Of a stretch of DNA of 64,000 nucleotides, positions 1 to 9,052 are shown piece after piece. The notes under the pieces are model-generated. The model did not search any database. It was not told the DNA's origin and saw only the letters and a list, made by a program, of their open reading frames with translations. The position numbers were made by a program, and so were the translations under genes. This stretch comes from Nocardia jejuensis NBRC 103114 (lineage in GTDB: Bacteria > Actinomycetota > Actinomycetes > Mycobacteriales > Mycobacteriaceae). The stretch is taken from NCBI RefSeq assembly GCF_001613145.1, contig NZ_BDBU01000012.1, forward strand, positions 1-64,000, written 5' to 3'. How positions within the stretch are numbered: position 1 is the first letter of the stretch; every line of letters begins with the position of its first letter.

Positions 1-909
1 AAGGTCGCCCCGAACGGCCCCTATCTGATCGAGGACGTGCATCGAGCGGGCGGCGTTCCCGCCATCCTCGGTGAGCTGTACCGCGCCGGACTGCTGCACC
101 GCGATGTGCACGCGGTGCACTCGGACTCACTCGATGCCTGGCTGGCCGACTGGGACGTGCGCGGCGGCAAGGCAACCGACCAGGCCCTGGACCTGTTCCA
201 CGCAGCACCCGGCGGGAAGCGGTCGGCCACGGCGTTCTCCCAGTCCGAACGCTGGCACGAACTCGACCTCGACGCCGCCGAGGGCTGCATTCACGATGTG
301 GCGCACGCGCATTCGCACGAGGGCGGCCTCGCGGTGCTGCGCGGCAATCTCTCTCCCGACGGCGCGGTCGTGAAGTCCGCCGGTGTCGCCGAGCACATGC
401 ACACCTTCACCGGCCCCGCCGTGGTGGTCGAATCGCAGGAGGAGGCGGTCGAGTTCATCCTGTCCGGGCGGATCTCGCCCGGCGATGTGCTGGTCATCCG
501 GTACGAGGGCCCGCGCGGCGGACCGGGAATGCAGGAAATGCTCTATCCCACTTCGTATCTGAAGGGTCTCGGCCTGGCGGACAAGTGCGCCCTGATCACC
601 GACGGCCGATTCTCCGGCGGCTCCTCGGGCTGCTCCATCGGCCACATCTCCCCCGAGGCCGCGGCCGGTGGCCCGATCGCCCTGGTGCGCGACGGCGACA
701 CGGTCACCATCGACATCCCCACCCGGACACTGACCCTGCACGTCGAGGATGCCGAACTCGACACGCGCCGCACCGCGTTGGAGGCGGCGCACGGCTATCG
801 GCCCGCCACGCGCCGACGCGAGGTGTCCCTCGCCCTGCGCACCTACGCGCTGCTCGCCACCTCGGCGGACAAAGGCGCGGTCCGCGACGCCACGAAGCTC
901 CCGGCGTGA
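1..909 (+). CDS. ilvD: Dihydroxy-acid dehydratase, C-terminal part (5' end outside window)
   Basis: The frame is open from base 1, so only the last 302 residues are visible. They match the C-terminal half of the IlvD/Edd dehydratase family: a segment resembling the domain junction (ENLHS-type region replaced by VHSDSLDAW), then the conserved [38 protein letters not shown] and GHISPEAA blocks. The SGG serine of the last blocks is the family's catalytic base. The enzyme dehydrates 2,3-dihydroxy acids in branched-chain amino acid synthesis using an Fe-S cluster; the cysteine ligands would lie upstream of the window. Paralogues acting on 6-phosphogluconate or sugar acids share these blocks, so the substrate is inferred. 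Confidence 0.88.
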   Translation, partial: KVAPNGPYLIEDVHRAGGVPAILGELYRAGLLHRDVHAVHSDSLDAWLADWDVRGGKATDQALDLFHAAPGGKRSATAFSQSERWHELDLDAAEGCIHDVAHAHSHEGGLAVLRGNLSPDGAVVKSAGVAEHMHTFTGPAVVVESQEEAVEFILSGRISPGDVLVIRYEGPRGGPGMQEMLYPTSYLKGLGLADKCALITDGRFSGGSSGCSIGHISPEAAAGGPIALVRDGDTVTIDIPTRTLTLHVEDAELDTRRTALEAAHGYRPATRRREVSLALRTYALLATSADKGAVRDATKLPA

Positions 910-970
910 CGGTCTTGGCCGCGCGCGGCGTGACGGGCGCGTCCGCTCAGGGCACGAAATCCACGTCCGC

Positions 971-1762
971 TCAGGGCTTGCGGCCCACGGCGCAGTAGCA
1001 CGACACCTTCGCGTCGTAGGCGGGTGAGATCTCGGTGGTCTCGATCAAACCCCAGCGGTGCGGCGGCACCACGCCCGGCTCGACGAGGTCCAGCCGCGTG
1101 AACCACGAGGCGACCTCGTCGCGGGTGCGGACCTGAGCCGGAAGCCGTCGGACGCGATAGACGTCCTGCGCGGCGACCACCTGCTCGGGGGCGAAATCGG
1201 CTGTGATGGTACAGATTGCGAGGTAGGAGCCGGGCGCGAGCGCGTCCAGGAACGTCGCCACGATCTCGGCGATATCGGCCTCGACGAAATGCAGCAGCGC
1301 GATCATGCTCACACCGACCGGCCGGCTCAGATCGATGATCCCGGTCAGCTCCGGATCGCTGAGAATGCCCTTCGGATCGGTGACGTCACCGTGGATGTAG
1401 GTCGTCGCCCCCAGTGCGCCGCCCGTCATCAGCGCACGGGCATGCGCCAACACCAGCGGATCGTTGTCGACATAGACCACGTGGGCATCCGGTGTGGCCT
1501 CCTGCGCTATCTGATGCAGATTGGGCTCGGTGGGAATTCCGGTGCCGATATCGAGGAACTGGCGGATCCCGGCCTCGGCCATGAATCGGGTACTGCGATG
1601 CATGAACTGCCGATTCACCCGCGCCGCGGTACGAATATCCGGCCACGCCACCAGGATTTCCTCGGCGGCGACCCGGTCGACCTCGTAATTGTCCTTGCCC
1701 CCGAGGAAGTAGTCGTAGATGCGCGAGGTGTGTGGCTGGTCCAGTGGTATAGCTCCGTCCAT
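971..1762 (-). CDS. SAM-dependent methyltransferase, DUF574 / Methyltransf_19 family
   Basis: 263 residues. The N-terminus carries the family signature: SRIYDYFLGGKDNYEVDR, then ARVNRQFMHRSTRFMAEAGI and the glycine-rich SAM-binding motif DIGTGIPT near residue 70, followed by VYVDNDPLVLAHARALM. This family is abundant in Streptomyces, Nocardia and Mycobacterium; its substrates are mostly unknown and many members sit beside regulators or secondary metabolism genes. The ATG is preceded by GGTGAG at a suitable distance. It converges on ilvD and has no obvious partner. Confidence 0.9.
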   Translation of the reverse strand: MDGAIPLDQPHTSRIYDYFLGGKDNYEVDRVAAEEILVAWPDIRTAARVNRQFMHRSTRFMAEAGIRQFLDIGTGIPTEPNLHQIAQEATPDAHVVYVDNDPLVLAHARALMTGGALGATTYIHGDVTDPKGILSDPELTGIIDLSRPVGVSMIALLHFVEADIAEIVATFLDALAPGSYLAICTITADFAPEQVVAAQDVYRVRRLPAQVRTRDEVASWFTRLDLVEPGVVPPHRWGLIETTEISPAYDAKVSCYCAVGRKP

Positions 1763-2061
1763 CCGATCTCACCGCTTCATTTCGACTGACCGACCGAAAC
1801 CCTGTCCGCCCAGGCTAGTACGTACATCCCCCAGACCGCGGGGTTTCACTCGCAAGCCCTCGACGGACGCGCCTGCACAGTGTACGAAATCTCGCTGACC
1901 ACAGTGAATCCGGCCGGTGCCGAGCACCGCGGACGCTCACACGCTGTCCGTTTCGGCGCACCTGGCGAAGATCGGGTCGTGCGAGGACACTGAGGTTGTG
2001 GGCGTCGTATCGACATCTTGTCGGCGTCGTATCGGCGAATTCGTATTCAGGAGAACCTGCG

Positions 2062-2454
2062 ATGGCAACAAACGGCCCCTTCGGCTTCGATCCGGAAGAT
2101 CTCGAGCGTGCGATGCGGGAGGCGGGAATCGATGTGCGCGATCTGCTCGCCAAGGCCGGTGAGTACATCGATCGCTCCAGCGCGAACCCGCTGGCGGCCT
2201 TGTTCGGCCAGTTCGTGCAGCCCGAACGTCCCCGCGCCGCCAAGCCCGAACGCGAGACCACCGGGGAGACCGGCAGCGGAGTCTGGGTGATCTACACCCT
2301 CGACGAGGACGGCGGGGCGAGGGTCGATCAGGTCTTCCCGAACGAGCTCGAAGCCCTGCGCGCACACCGCGACAACACCGACGGGAGCCGGCGCGTGCGC
2401 TTCCTGCCCTACGGCGTCCCCGCGAGCGTGCTGGATACCCCCGCGCCCGAGTGA
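2062..2454 (+). CDS. Small conserved hypothetical protein
   Basis: 130 residues, start chosen at the ATG following CAGGAG; an upstream in-frame ATG (1996) lacks a ribosome site. The N-terminal part is acidic and helical (FGFDPEDLERAMREAGID), the middle is a proline/charged linker, and the C-terminal half is a compact alpha/beta stretch with VWVIYTLDEDG and RRVRFLPYGV. No signal peptide or membrane segment is seen. I do not recognise a characterised family; it looks like a cytoplasmic actinobacterial protein of unknown role. Confidence 0.7.
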   Translation: MATNGPFGFDPEDLERAMREAGIDVRDLLAKAGEYIDRSSANPLAALFGQFVQPERPRAAKPERETTGETGSGVWVIYTLDEDGGARVDQVFPNELEALRAHRDNTDGSRRVRFLPYGVPASVLDTPAPE

Positions 2455-2533
2455 CACTCATCTGATCAGCGAGAACGCCCGGTGTTCGCCGGACCGCCCC
2501 GAAAGTGTTTGTCCGGTCGGTACTCTCGTTGTG

Positions 2534-3838
2534 ATGGGACACCGTGTGCTGTTCACGCTGGCTTGTACCGTTCTGACCGCGTGGTGCGCGATCACCACGC
2601 CCAACACCGCCACCGCCGATCCCGGGCCACCGCCGGTGGGTGGCAATTTCCTCTGGGGTGTGTCCGGCTCCGGATATCAGAGTGAAGGCTTTGCCCCGGA
2701 CAGCAATTGGAGCCGCTACGCCGGCTCCGGGCGGGCGGAGAACTACCGCAATTCCGTCGACTTCCTGCATCGATACGATGAGGACATCCAGAACGCGGCG
2801 AACCTCGGCGTGGGTGTTTTCCGGGTCAGCGTGGAATGGGCACGGGTACAACCCAATCCGGGCGAATGGGATTTCTCGTTCTACGACAGCATGATCGCGC
2901 GGATTCGCGCGGCCGGAATGCGGCCGATGATCACCCTGGACCACTGGGTGTTTCCGGGCTGGGAGGTCGATCGCGGCGGCTGGCGCAATCCGGGCATGGT
3001 CGATGACTGGCTGAACAACGCCCGTGCGGTGGTGGATCGCTACGCCTCCGCCGATCCGATGTGGGTCACCTTCAACGAGCCGCTCGCCTATGTGGGACAG
3101 GAACAACGGATCGGCGGAATCGGCGCGGGCGATACCGGGGCGATGCTCGATCGCATGGTCGCCGCGCACCGCGCCATCTACGACCACATCCACGCCCGCC
3201 AGGGCGGCGCGATGGTCACCAGCAATATCGCCTTCTCCGCGATCGGCCAGGATCAGGCCGACGCGTCCTTCGTCGACCGGATCGCGGACAAGCTGGACTA
3301 CATCGGAATCGACTACTACTACGGCGGATCGCTGAGCAAACCGCCGAATCTGGCCGCGCTGCTGACCAATCAACCCTCGAGCCTCATCCTCGAGCCCGAA
3401 GGCATCTACTACGCGCTGCGCAAATACGCGGGCAAGTTCCCGGGCCGCCCCCTCTACATCGTGGAGAACGGCATGCCCCTGGACAACGGCTCCCCCACCA
3501 CCGACGGCATGACCCGCGTCGACGACCTCCGCGACACCGCCTACTGGATCCAGCGCGCCAAGGCCGACGGCATGAACGTGATCGGCTACAACTACTGGAG
3601 CATCACCGACAACTACGAATGGGGCAGCTACTCACCACGTTTCGGCCTGTACACGGTCGATGTCACCACCGACCCCGGCCTCTACCGACGCCCCACCGAC
3701 GCCGTCGGCGCCTACCGCGACATCATCGGCTCCGGCGGCGTGCCCGGCGGTTACCTCCCCACCCGCGCCCCCGCCCTCTGCTCCATCCAGGACCTCCCCT
3801 CCAGCTGCTTCAACCCCGTCAGCGCCCCGGGCCGCTGA
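2534..3838 (+). CDS. Secreted glycoside hydrolase family 1 (beta-glucosidase-like)
   Basis: 434 residues with an N-terminal Sec signal peptide (hydrophobic residues 5-20, Ala-rich cleavage near 28). The mature part is a GH1 TIM barrel: NFLWGVSGSGYQ at the start, WARVQP, the acid/base motif TFNEP with Glu182, and the nucleophile motif IVENG with Glu311, then YNYWSITDNYEW. Both catalytic glutamates are present, so it should be active. GH1 enzymes are usually intracellular; a signal peptide suggests extracellular cleavage of glucosides or related glycosides. A GTG one codon upstream (2531) is an alternative start. The gene stands alone. Confidence 0.88.
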   Translation: MGHRVLFTLACTVLTAWCAITTPNTATADPGPPPVGGNFLWGVSGSGYQSEGFAPDSNWSRYAGSGRAENYRNSVDFLHRYDEDIQNAANLGVGVFRVSVEWARVQPNPGEWDFSFYDSMIARIRAAGMRPMITLDHWVFPGWEVDRGGWRNPGMVDDWLNNARAVVDRYASADPMWVTFNEPLAYVGQEQRIGGIGAGDTGAMLDRMVAAHRAIYDHIHARQGGAMVTSNIAFSAIGQDQADASFVDRIADKLDYIGIDYYYGGSLSKPPNLAALLTNQPSSLILEPEGIYYALRKYAGKFPGRPLYIVENGMPLDNGSPTTDGMTRVDDLRDTAYWIQRAKADGMNVIGYNYWSITDNYEWGSYSPRFGLYTVDVTTDPGLYRRPTDAVGAYRDIIGSGGVPGGYLPTRAPALCSIQDLPSSCFNPVSAPGR

Positions 3839-3903
3839 CCCGCGCCACTCGATGCGAGCTCGCGCGGGCAGGCCCGAATCCCCACTCCGCGAGCACCTTT
3901 CGG

Positions 3904-4542
3904 TCAGGCGGTCGGGAGCACCGCGCGAGTCAGGGTGGCGCGCACGTTCGCGTCCAGTTCGGCGACGGCGTCGTCGCGGCCTGCCAGGTGGTGCATGAGG
4001 GCCTGCAGGAAGAGACCGTCGAAGGCGGTGTAGGCCATCGAGGAGCTGATGGCGGGCGGGAGTCCGCACAGCTCGGCGTAGGTGGTGACGACTCGCCAGA
4101 TCATCTGCTCGCGGCGTTCGTCGATCTCGAGCACGTCGGCGCGGAAGGTCTCCTCGAACAGGCTCTGATTGCGCAGGTCGTACCAGAGCCGATGCATGAG
4201 GGCGTCCGCGCACAGGGTCGTGGTCATCGCCTCGGCGAAGCCCCCGCGCAGCCCCTCGGCGGTGGTGGCGGTCTCGACCACCTCGTCGTAGCGAGTGACA
4301 CACGCGGCCTCGTACTGGCGCACGGACTCGGTGAGCAGGTCGACCTTGTCGCGGAAGTAGTAGTGCAGAACGCCGTGCGAGAACTCGGAGTTCTGCGCGA
4401 TCTCACGCAGACTCGTTCGGGCATAACCGAGCTCGGCGAGCGTCTGCAATGTGGAGGACGCCAGCTGCGCACGACGCTCGGCGTACTTGTCCACCTGCCG
4501 TCGCGAAACCTTGCCCTGGTTGCGCTCCGTCACTTCGGCCAC
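3904..4542 (-). CDS. TetR-family transcriptional repressor
   Basis: 212 residues from a GTG preceded by AGGAA at 7 nt; the longer frame to 4662 would run through the operator region and has no ribosome site. Residues about 20-65 form the TetR helix-turn-helix (LAELGYARTSLREIAQNSEF, then HYYFRDKVDLLTESV). The C-terminal helical ligand domain is typical of regulators of lipid or xenobiotic catabolism. It is divergent from the SDR operon starting at 4795, and three palindromes lie between the two. It is therefore the likely repressor of that operon and of itself. Confidence 0.88.
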   Translation of the reverse strand: MAEVTERNQGKVSRRQVDKYAERRAQLASSTLQTLAELGYARTSLREIAQNSEFSHGVLHYYFRDKVDLLTESVRQYEAACVTRYDEVVETATTAEGLRGGFAEAMTTTLCADALMHRLWYDLRNQSLFEETFRADVLEIDERREQMIWRVVTTYAELCGLPPAISSSMAYTAFDGLFLQALMHHLAGRDDAVAELDANVRATLTRAVLPTA

Positions 4543-4627
4543 GGCGCTGTTCCTGTCGGGGTCATGACCCGCGTGGTGCGAGTTCCCGCCGAGTCTAGCC
4601 CGCCGCGAGGCGCTCGGCCCGTTCACC

Positions 4628-4685
4628 CTTGACGACTGTCCAGAAATCTTGACAGTCGTCAAGAAAAGTCTTGACGACTGTCAAG
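4628..4685. promoter_or_regulatory. Three operator boxes CTTGAC-N4-GTCAAG
   Basis: Boxes at 4628-4643 (CTTGACGACTGTCCAG, one mismatch), 4648-4663 (CTTGACAGTCGTCAAG) and 4670-4685 (CTTGACGACTGTCAAG). Boxes two and three are perfect 6+4+6 palindromes. Starts are 20 and 22 bp apart, about two helical turns, so dimers would stack on one DNA face. They lie between the TetR gene and the SDR operon. Confidence 0.82.
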
Positions 4686-4698
4686 TAATCGCTAGGCT
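4671..4698 (+). promoter_or_regulatory. Sigma-70 type promoter of the SDR operon, overlapped by an operator
   Basis: TTGACG (4671-4676) and TAGGCT (4693-4698) are separated by 16 nt. The -35 element lies inside the third operator box, so a bound TetR protein would block RNA polymerase. The inferred 5' leader to the ATG at 4795 is about 90 nt. Confidence 0.55.
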
Positions 4699-4794
4699 AT
4701 GAGCTGCATCACAACGATTCGCCGATCGGCGCGAACGGCGGCCCGACCGCCGCGATTCAGCTCGCCGCGGTTCATTTCTCAGAGGAGATCACCC

Positions 4795-5598
4795 ATGGGT
4801 GTGCATGACCTGACCGGAAGAAACGCACTGGTGACAGGGGGTGCGCAGGGCCTGGGAGCACAGATGGCGGCCGCGCTGGCCCAGGCGGGGGCGGGCGTGG
4901 TGATCGCGGATATCGACGAGGAGGCCGGGCGCGCGACCGCCGATGCGATCGAACGATCCGGAGCACGCGCGGCTTTCGTCGCACTCGATGTCACCGAGGA
5001 CGCCGGGTGGGAATCGGCGGTCGCGGTCACCATCGCCGAACTCGGCGGATTCGACCTCCTGGTCAACAACGCGGGGGTCGAGATCACCGAACTGCTGACC
5101 GACATCAGCCAGGACCGGGTTCGGGCCATGCTCGACATCAACCTGCTCGGCCCGGCTCTGGGCATCAAACATGCCTTCCGCGCCATGCGCCCCGGCGGCC
5201 CCGCGGGCACCGGCGGGACCATCGTCAATATCTCCTCGGTCGCGGCCACCATCGCGTTCCCCGGTATCGCCATGTACTCGGCGACCAAATCCGGCGTGGA
5301 CCGCCTGACCCGGGTCGCGGCCATGGAATCGGGCAAACTCGGCTACGGCGTGCGTGTCAACTGCGTCTACCCCGGCCTGGTCGGCAACCGCATGGGCCTG
5401 GCCCTGGCGAACGACGTGGTGGAACTCGGGCTGTTCCCGGACACCGACGAGGCCGTGGGCGCGGTGGTCGGGCAGACCCCGCTCGGGCGGCTCGCCACCG
5501 GCGAGGAGATCGCCGCCGCGGTGGTCTTCCTCGCTTCCGACGCGGCGGGATTCATCACCGGCGCGGGACTGCCGGTCGACGGCGGAATGGGAATGTGA
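4795..5598 (+). CDS. Short-chain dehydrogenase/reductase (hydroxysteroid-dehydrogenase type)
   Basis: 267 residues; the start is the ATG after AGAGGAG, not the upstream ATG at 4699, which lies at the promoter. It has the classical SDR cofactor motif TGGAQGLG near residue 13, NNAGVE near 87, the catalytic serine in VNISSV and the YSATK catalytic Tyr/Lys. An acidic residue after beta-2 (ADIDEE) favours NAD(H). The C-terminus VDGGMGM is typical of classical SDRs. First gene of an operon with a saccharopine-dehydrogenase-like protein (5-nt gap) and an acyl-CoA ligase. This suggests oxidation of a hydroxylated lipid or sterol-like substrate; the substrate is not visible. Confidence 0.9.
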   Translation: MGVHDLTGRNALVTGGAQGLGAQMAAALAQAGAGVVIADIDEEAGRATADAIERSGARAAFVALDVTEDAGWESAVAVTIAELGGFDLLVNNAGVEITELLTDISQDRVRAMLDINLLGPALGIKHAFRAMRPGGPAGTGGTIVNISSVAATIAFPGIAMYSATKSGVDRLTRVAAMESGKLGYGVRVNCVYPGLVGNRMGLALANDVVELGLFPDTDEAVGAVVGQTPLGRLATGEEIAAAVVFLASDAAGFITGAGLPVDGGMGM

Positions 5599-5603
5599 TC
5601 ACC

Positions 5604-6731
5604 ATGGCAACCACGAAACCCGTTGTCGTATACGGCGCCTCCGGCTACACGGGGCGATTGATCTGCGAGTACCTGCGCGAGTACAACATCCCGTTCGTCG
5701 CGGCCGGGCGCGACAAGGTCCGCACCCAGGAGGCGATAGACCGCATACCCGGCATCGACACCATCGAGCACGAGGTCGTCGAGGTCGCCCACGAGGTCGA
5801 GTCGCTGACCGAATTGTTCACCGGCGCACAGGTTGTCCTCAACACCGTCGGCCCGTTCTCCGAATACGGCCACGAGGTGGTCCAGGCGTGCATCCGCGCC
5901 GGCACGCACTATCTCGACACCACCGGCGAGCAGGACTGGCTGATCGAGTGCGACGAAAAGTACAGCGCGGCAATGGCCGAACGCGGATCGGTGCTGAGCC
6001 CCGGCCTCGCGCACATGTACACCACCGGCGAGATCGCGGCCAATATCTGCCTCGAGACACCGGGTCTGGACACCCTGGACATCCTGGTGTTCTGGAAGGG
6101 TTTCCCGACCGTCGCCTCGACCAAGACAATCCTGGTCAACGCCGCACTCTCCGATGCCTTCTATCTGGAACAGAACCGCTACGTCGAGTGGCCCGCGGAC
6201 GCGGGGCTCTACGACGTCACCGTTCCGGGCCAGCACGAGACCGGCCTGGCCCTGCCGTGGGGCGGCACCTCCCATCCGGTGTGGTTCCGCAAGGACCCGC
6301 GCGTCGCGAACGTGAAAGCACTCGGCGGGGTCTTCGATCGCCAACTGATGCAGGGTGTTCCGCTGATCGTGCAATCGGTGCTCGCGCAGGTCGAGGGCCT
6401 CTCGGACGCGGACAAGTACAAGCTGCTGCACGATACGGCGGAGTCGGTGCGCAGCGAGATGCCGCCCCGGGAGAACCCCCGGATCAATACCTCGCTCGAT
6501 TCGGTCCACGCCTCGGGGCCGCTCGGGCGCGCGCACTGCGTGATCCACGGCAACTGCAACTACAAGCAGACCGGCGTGCTGCAGGCGTACGCGGCATTCT
6601 CGCTGCTGCAGCAGGCTCCGCGCCGCGTGGGTTTCGCCTCGGGCTGTCAGGCGTTCGGGCATCGCGAATTGCTCGGTGTGCTGCGCAGTTTCGGGCTCGT
6701 CATGGAGCCCGTCGTCACCGTCTACCGCTGA
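5604..6731 (+). CDS. Saccharopine dehydrogenase-family NAD(P)-binding protein
   Basis: 375 residues, 5 nt after the SDR stop, so clearly co-transcribed. The N-terminal Rossmann motif VVYGASGYTGRLI is followed by LNTVGPFSEYG and AGTHYLDTTGEQ, which define the saccharopine-dehydrogenase-like family. It is not a lysine-pathway enzyme by context: the neighbours are an SDR and an acyl-CoA ligase under TetR control. Members of this family in mycobacteria act on lipid substrates (for example trans-acting enoyl reductases), so a reductase role on an acyl or ring intermediate is possible. Confidence 0.82.
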   Translation: MATTKPVVVYGASGYTGRLICEYLREYNIPFVAAGRDKVRTQEAIDRIPGIDTIEHEVVEVAHEVESLTELFTGAQVVLNTVGPFSEYGHEVVQACIRAGTHYLDTTGEQDWLIECDEKYSAAMAERGSVLSPGLAHMYTTGEIAANICLETPGLDTLDILVFWKGFPTVASTKTILVNAALSDAFYLEQNRYVEWPADAGLYDVTVPGQHETGLALPWGGTSHPVWFRKDPRVANVKALGGVFDRQLMQGVPLIVQSVLAQVEGLSDADKYKLLHDTAESVRSEMPPRENPRINTSLDSVHASGPLGRAHCVIHGNCNYKQTGVLQAYAAFSLLQQAPRRVGFASGCQAFGHRELLGVLRSFGLVMEPVVTVYR

Positions 6732-6737
6732 TCACCC

Positions 6738-6764
6738 CCGGGCCCCCGCAGGCCGGGGGCCCGG
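6738..6764 (+). terminator. GC-rich intercistronic hairpin
   Basis: An 11-bp perfect stem (CCGGGCCCCCG / CGGGGGCCCGG) with a 5-nt loop sits directly after the saccharopine-dehydrogenase-like gene. No T-tract follows. It may attenuate or process transcript before the ligase gene. Confidence 0.55.
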
Positions 6765-6803
6765 TCCACCCCGCTCGTGAGGTTTCGATATGAGGATGAC
6801 GCC

Positions 6804-8336
6804 GTGCGCCTGACCGATTTTCTCGACAAGGGCGCCTCCCTCGGCCCGCTGTCACCGTGCTTGTCCTCCGGCGGTGACACACTGAGTTACCTTGCCGTAC
6901 AGCAACTGTCGTGGCGGATCGCCGCGGCGCTGGCGAACTCGGGAGTGAACCCCGGCGACAAGGTCGCGATCTTGTCCGGCAACGATCCCGTCGCCTTCTC
7001 CTGCGTCTTCGGCATCGCACGGGCGGGGGCGGTCTGGTGTCCGGTCAATCCGCGCAACGAAGCCGCCGAAAACCGCGACCTACTCGCGCTTTTCGACTGC
7101 TCCTGTCTGATCGTGCAGGCGGGATTCGCCGATCTGGTCGCGAAGATCCTGCCCGACCTACCGGCTCTCACCACCGTGATCTGCCTCGACGGGCAGCTCC
7201 CCGGCGCGGTGCCGTTCCAGGAGTGGCTCGGCGATACGCCCGCCGAACCGTGGCAGGCCGAACCGCTCGACGACATCGTCATGATCGTGGGCACCGGCGG
7301 CACCACCGGTCGCCCCAAGGGCGTGCAGCTGACCGGCCACAATATCGAGACGATGACCGCGCTCACCCTGATGAGCTACCCGTTCGAGGGCCACCCCCGC
7401 TACCTGGCGTTCGCTCCGCTGACCCACGCGGCGGGTGTGCTCTGTTTTCCGATCCTCGCGCTCGGCGGCGAGATCGTCGTCATGCGCGCACCCGAGATCC
7501 CGCACATGCTGCGGCTCGTCGAACAGCGGCGGATCACTCACACCTTCCTGCCCCCGACCCTGATCTACATGCTGCTCGATCATCCGGACCTGCCCTCGAC
7601 GAATCTCGGCTCCCTGCAATGCCTGTGGTACGGGGCGGCGCCGATGTCGGTCACCCGGCTCGAGCAGGCGATCGACCGCATCGGCCCGGTCATGGGCCAG
7701 CTGTTCGGCCAGACCGAAGCGCCGATGATGATCTCGACCCTCGCGCCCCGGGACCATTTCCGCCCCGACGGCACCGTGGCGCGCGAACGCCTGTCCTCGG
7801 CGGGTCGCCCCACTCCCCTTGTGCACGTGGCGATCACGGACGACGACGGGACACCGCTCGGCACGGGCGAACGCGGTGAGATCGTCGTGCGCGGACCCTT
7901 GGTCATGGCCGGTTACTACAAGAACCCCGCGGCCACGGCCGACGCGTCCCGCGGCGGCTGGCATCGCACCGGCGATATCGGCTACCTCGACGCGGACAAC
8001 TACCTCTTCATCGTCGACCGAGCCAAGGACATGATCATCACCGGTGGCTTCAACGTCTACTCCGCCGAAGTGGAGCAGGCGCTGATGACCCACCCCGCCG
8101 TCCGCGACTGCGCGGTCCTGGGCCTGCCCGACCCGAAATGGGGCGAGCGCGTCACCGCCGTGCTGGAACTGCACCCCGGTCGGACCGTCACCGGGCCGGA
8201 GATCCGCGCCTTCGTGCACGAGCTCATCGGCGGGGTGAAAACCCCGAAACAGGTGGAGATCTGGCCTGATCTACCCCGATCCAAGCTGGGAAAGGTTCTC
8301 AAGACCGAGATCAAACCCATTCTGCTGCAACAGTGA
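6804..8336 (+). CDS. Class I acyl-CoA ligase (AMP-binding, FadD/Acs-like)
   Basis: 510 residues from the GTG that follows GAGGA at 7 nt; a GTG at 6777 is the alternative. ANL-superfamily motifs are complete: P-loop GTGGTTGRPKG near residue 162 (the first residues differ from the usual YTSGT), LFGQTEAP, GWHRTGDIGYLD, and the C-terminal lysine in LPRSKLGKVLK. These enzymes adenylate a carboxylic acid and transfer it to CoA. Third gene of the TetR-controlled operon, separated from its neighbour by a hairpin. The substrate is likely the carboxylate produced or consumed by the two dehydrogenases. Confidence 0.9.
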   Translation: MRLTDFLDKGASLGPLSPCLSSGGDTLSYLAVQQLSWRIAAALANSGVNPGDKVAILSGNDPVAFSCVFGIARAGAVWCPVNPRNEAAENRDLLALFDCSCLIVQAGFADLVAKILPDLPALTTVICLDGQLPGAVPFQEWLGDTPAEPWQAEPLDDIVMIVGTGGTTGRPKGVQLTGHNIETMTALTLMSYPFEGHPRYLAFAPLTHAAGVLCFPILALGGEIVVMRAPEIPHMLRLVEQRRITHTFLPPTLIYMLLDHPDLPSTNLGSLQCLWYGAAPMSVTRLEQAIDRIGPVMGQLFGQTEAPMMISTLAPRDHFRPDGTVARERLSSAGRPTPLVHVAITDDDGTPLGTGERGEIVVRGPLVMAGYYKNPAATADASRGGWHRTGDIGYLDADNYLFIVDRAKDMIITGGFNVYSAEVEQALMTHPAVRDCAVLGLPDPKWGERVTAVLELHPGRTVTGPEIRAFVHELIGGVKTPKQVEIWPDLPRSKLGKVLKTEIKPILLQQ

Positions 8337-8397
8337 ACGCCCTCGAAGGCCATCGAGGCAGAGCGCACCGGCACGCACGCTCGTACGAGGTCGGTCC

Positions 8398-8859
8398 TCA
8401 CGCGGTGGTGCCGTCCCACACCGCATGGGCTCCCGCGTCCCCGACGCGATAGGTCTGGAACACCGCCGCGGCCCCGGCCGCCAGCGCGATGACCGCGATC
8501 AGCACCACCACCGCCCGGCCGAACGGCGTCCCCCGGGTCTCGCGCACCTGCGCCACCGCCAGCAGCACGGCCGGAACCAGCAGCGGAGCCACGAAGTACA
8601 GCATCTGCTCGCCGAGGTCGGCGTGGTGATCGATGGCCGGTGAGGAGCCCAGCCGGTGCTGCAACCACTCACCCGCGTTCACGGTCAACGGCGTCAGTGC
8701 CACGACCAGGACCGTGAGTCCGACGGCCGGCCAGACCCACCGCCGGCGCGCGAGCGGCCACACCGCGCACGCGATGAGCAGCACCGCGGTCAGTGGCACG
8801 AGCACGACGATGGCGTGCACCAGCAGTATGTGTGCGGGCAATCCGCTGAGTGTCGACAT
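8398..8859 (-). CDS. Four-helix membrane protein (DUF2231-like)
   Basis: 153 residues from an ATG after GAGGAG; an upstream ATG at 8895 lacks such a site. The sequence opens with SGLPAHILLVHAIVVLVPL, a hallmark of DUF2231-type predicted membrane proteins, and has four hydrophobic helices (about residues 8-30, 37-55, 82-102, 112-132). A histidine-containing loop (IDHHADLGEQM) between helices two and three could bind metal or haem, as in related cytochrome-like membrane proteins. Divergent from the ECF sigma gene; a link to that redox module is possible but unproven. Confidence 0.75.
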   Translation of the reverse strand: MSTLSGLPAHILLVHAIVVLVPLTAVLLIACAVWPLARRRWVWPAVGLTVLVVALTPLTVNAGEWLQHRLGSSPAIDHHADLGEQMLYFVAPLLVPAVLLAVAQVRETRGTPFGRAVVVLIAVIALAAGAAAVFQTYRVGDAGAHAVWDGTTA

Positions 8860-8982
8860 TCGACTCCTCGATTCGACGATCCGGTTGATGTTCAATGCAC
8901 GAACGAGCCCGCCTCCGGGTTCGGTCCCGAGGCGTGCGCGTTCGCGCAGCTCACCGCCCGGCGATGCCGAAAACGGTCGCGG

Positions 8983-9003
8983 TGTAACCCGGTCCGCTAT
9001 CTA
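8983..9003 (+). promoter_or_regulatory. Promoter-like block TGTAACCC-N7-TATCTA upstream of the ECF sigma gene
   Basis: TGTAACCC (8983-8990), 7 nt, TATCTA (8998-9003), ending 50 nt before the sigma ATG. The same block with the same spacing precedes the cupredoxin gene (10301-10321). Two exact copies inside one module suggest autoregulation by the ECF factor. The spacing does not fit an ordinary -35/-10 pair, so which parts are the core elements is open. Confidence 0.6.
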
Positions 9004-9052
9004 CTGGGAGACGTGAAGACACGTCGTTGGTGGAGTCGGGGAGCGTCGATTC

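Noticed and set aside
1937..3373. 478-aa minus-strand frame over the GH1 gene
   Set aside because: The GH1 frame has complete catalytic motifs and a signal peptide; the minus frame is Arg/His-rich without motifs.
5604..6731. Lysine-pathway saccharopine dehydrogenase
   Set aside because: The fold family matches, but the operon context (SDR, acyl-CoA ligase, TetR) points to lipid-type substrates.
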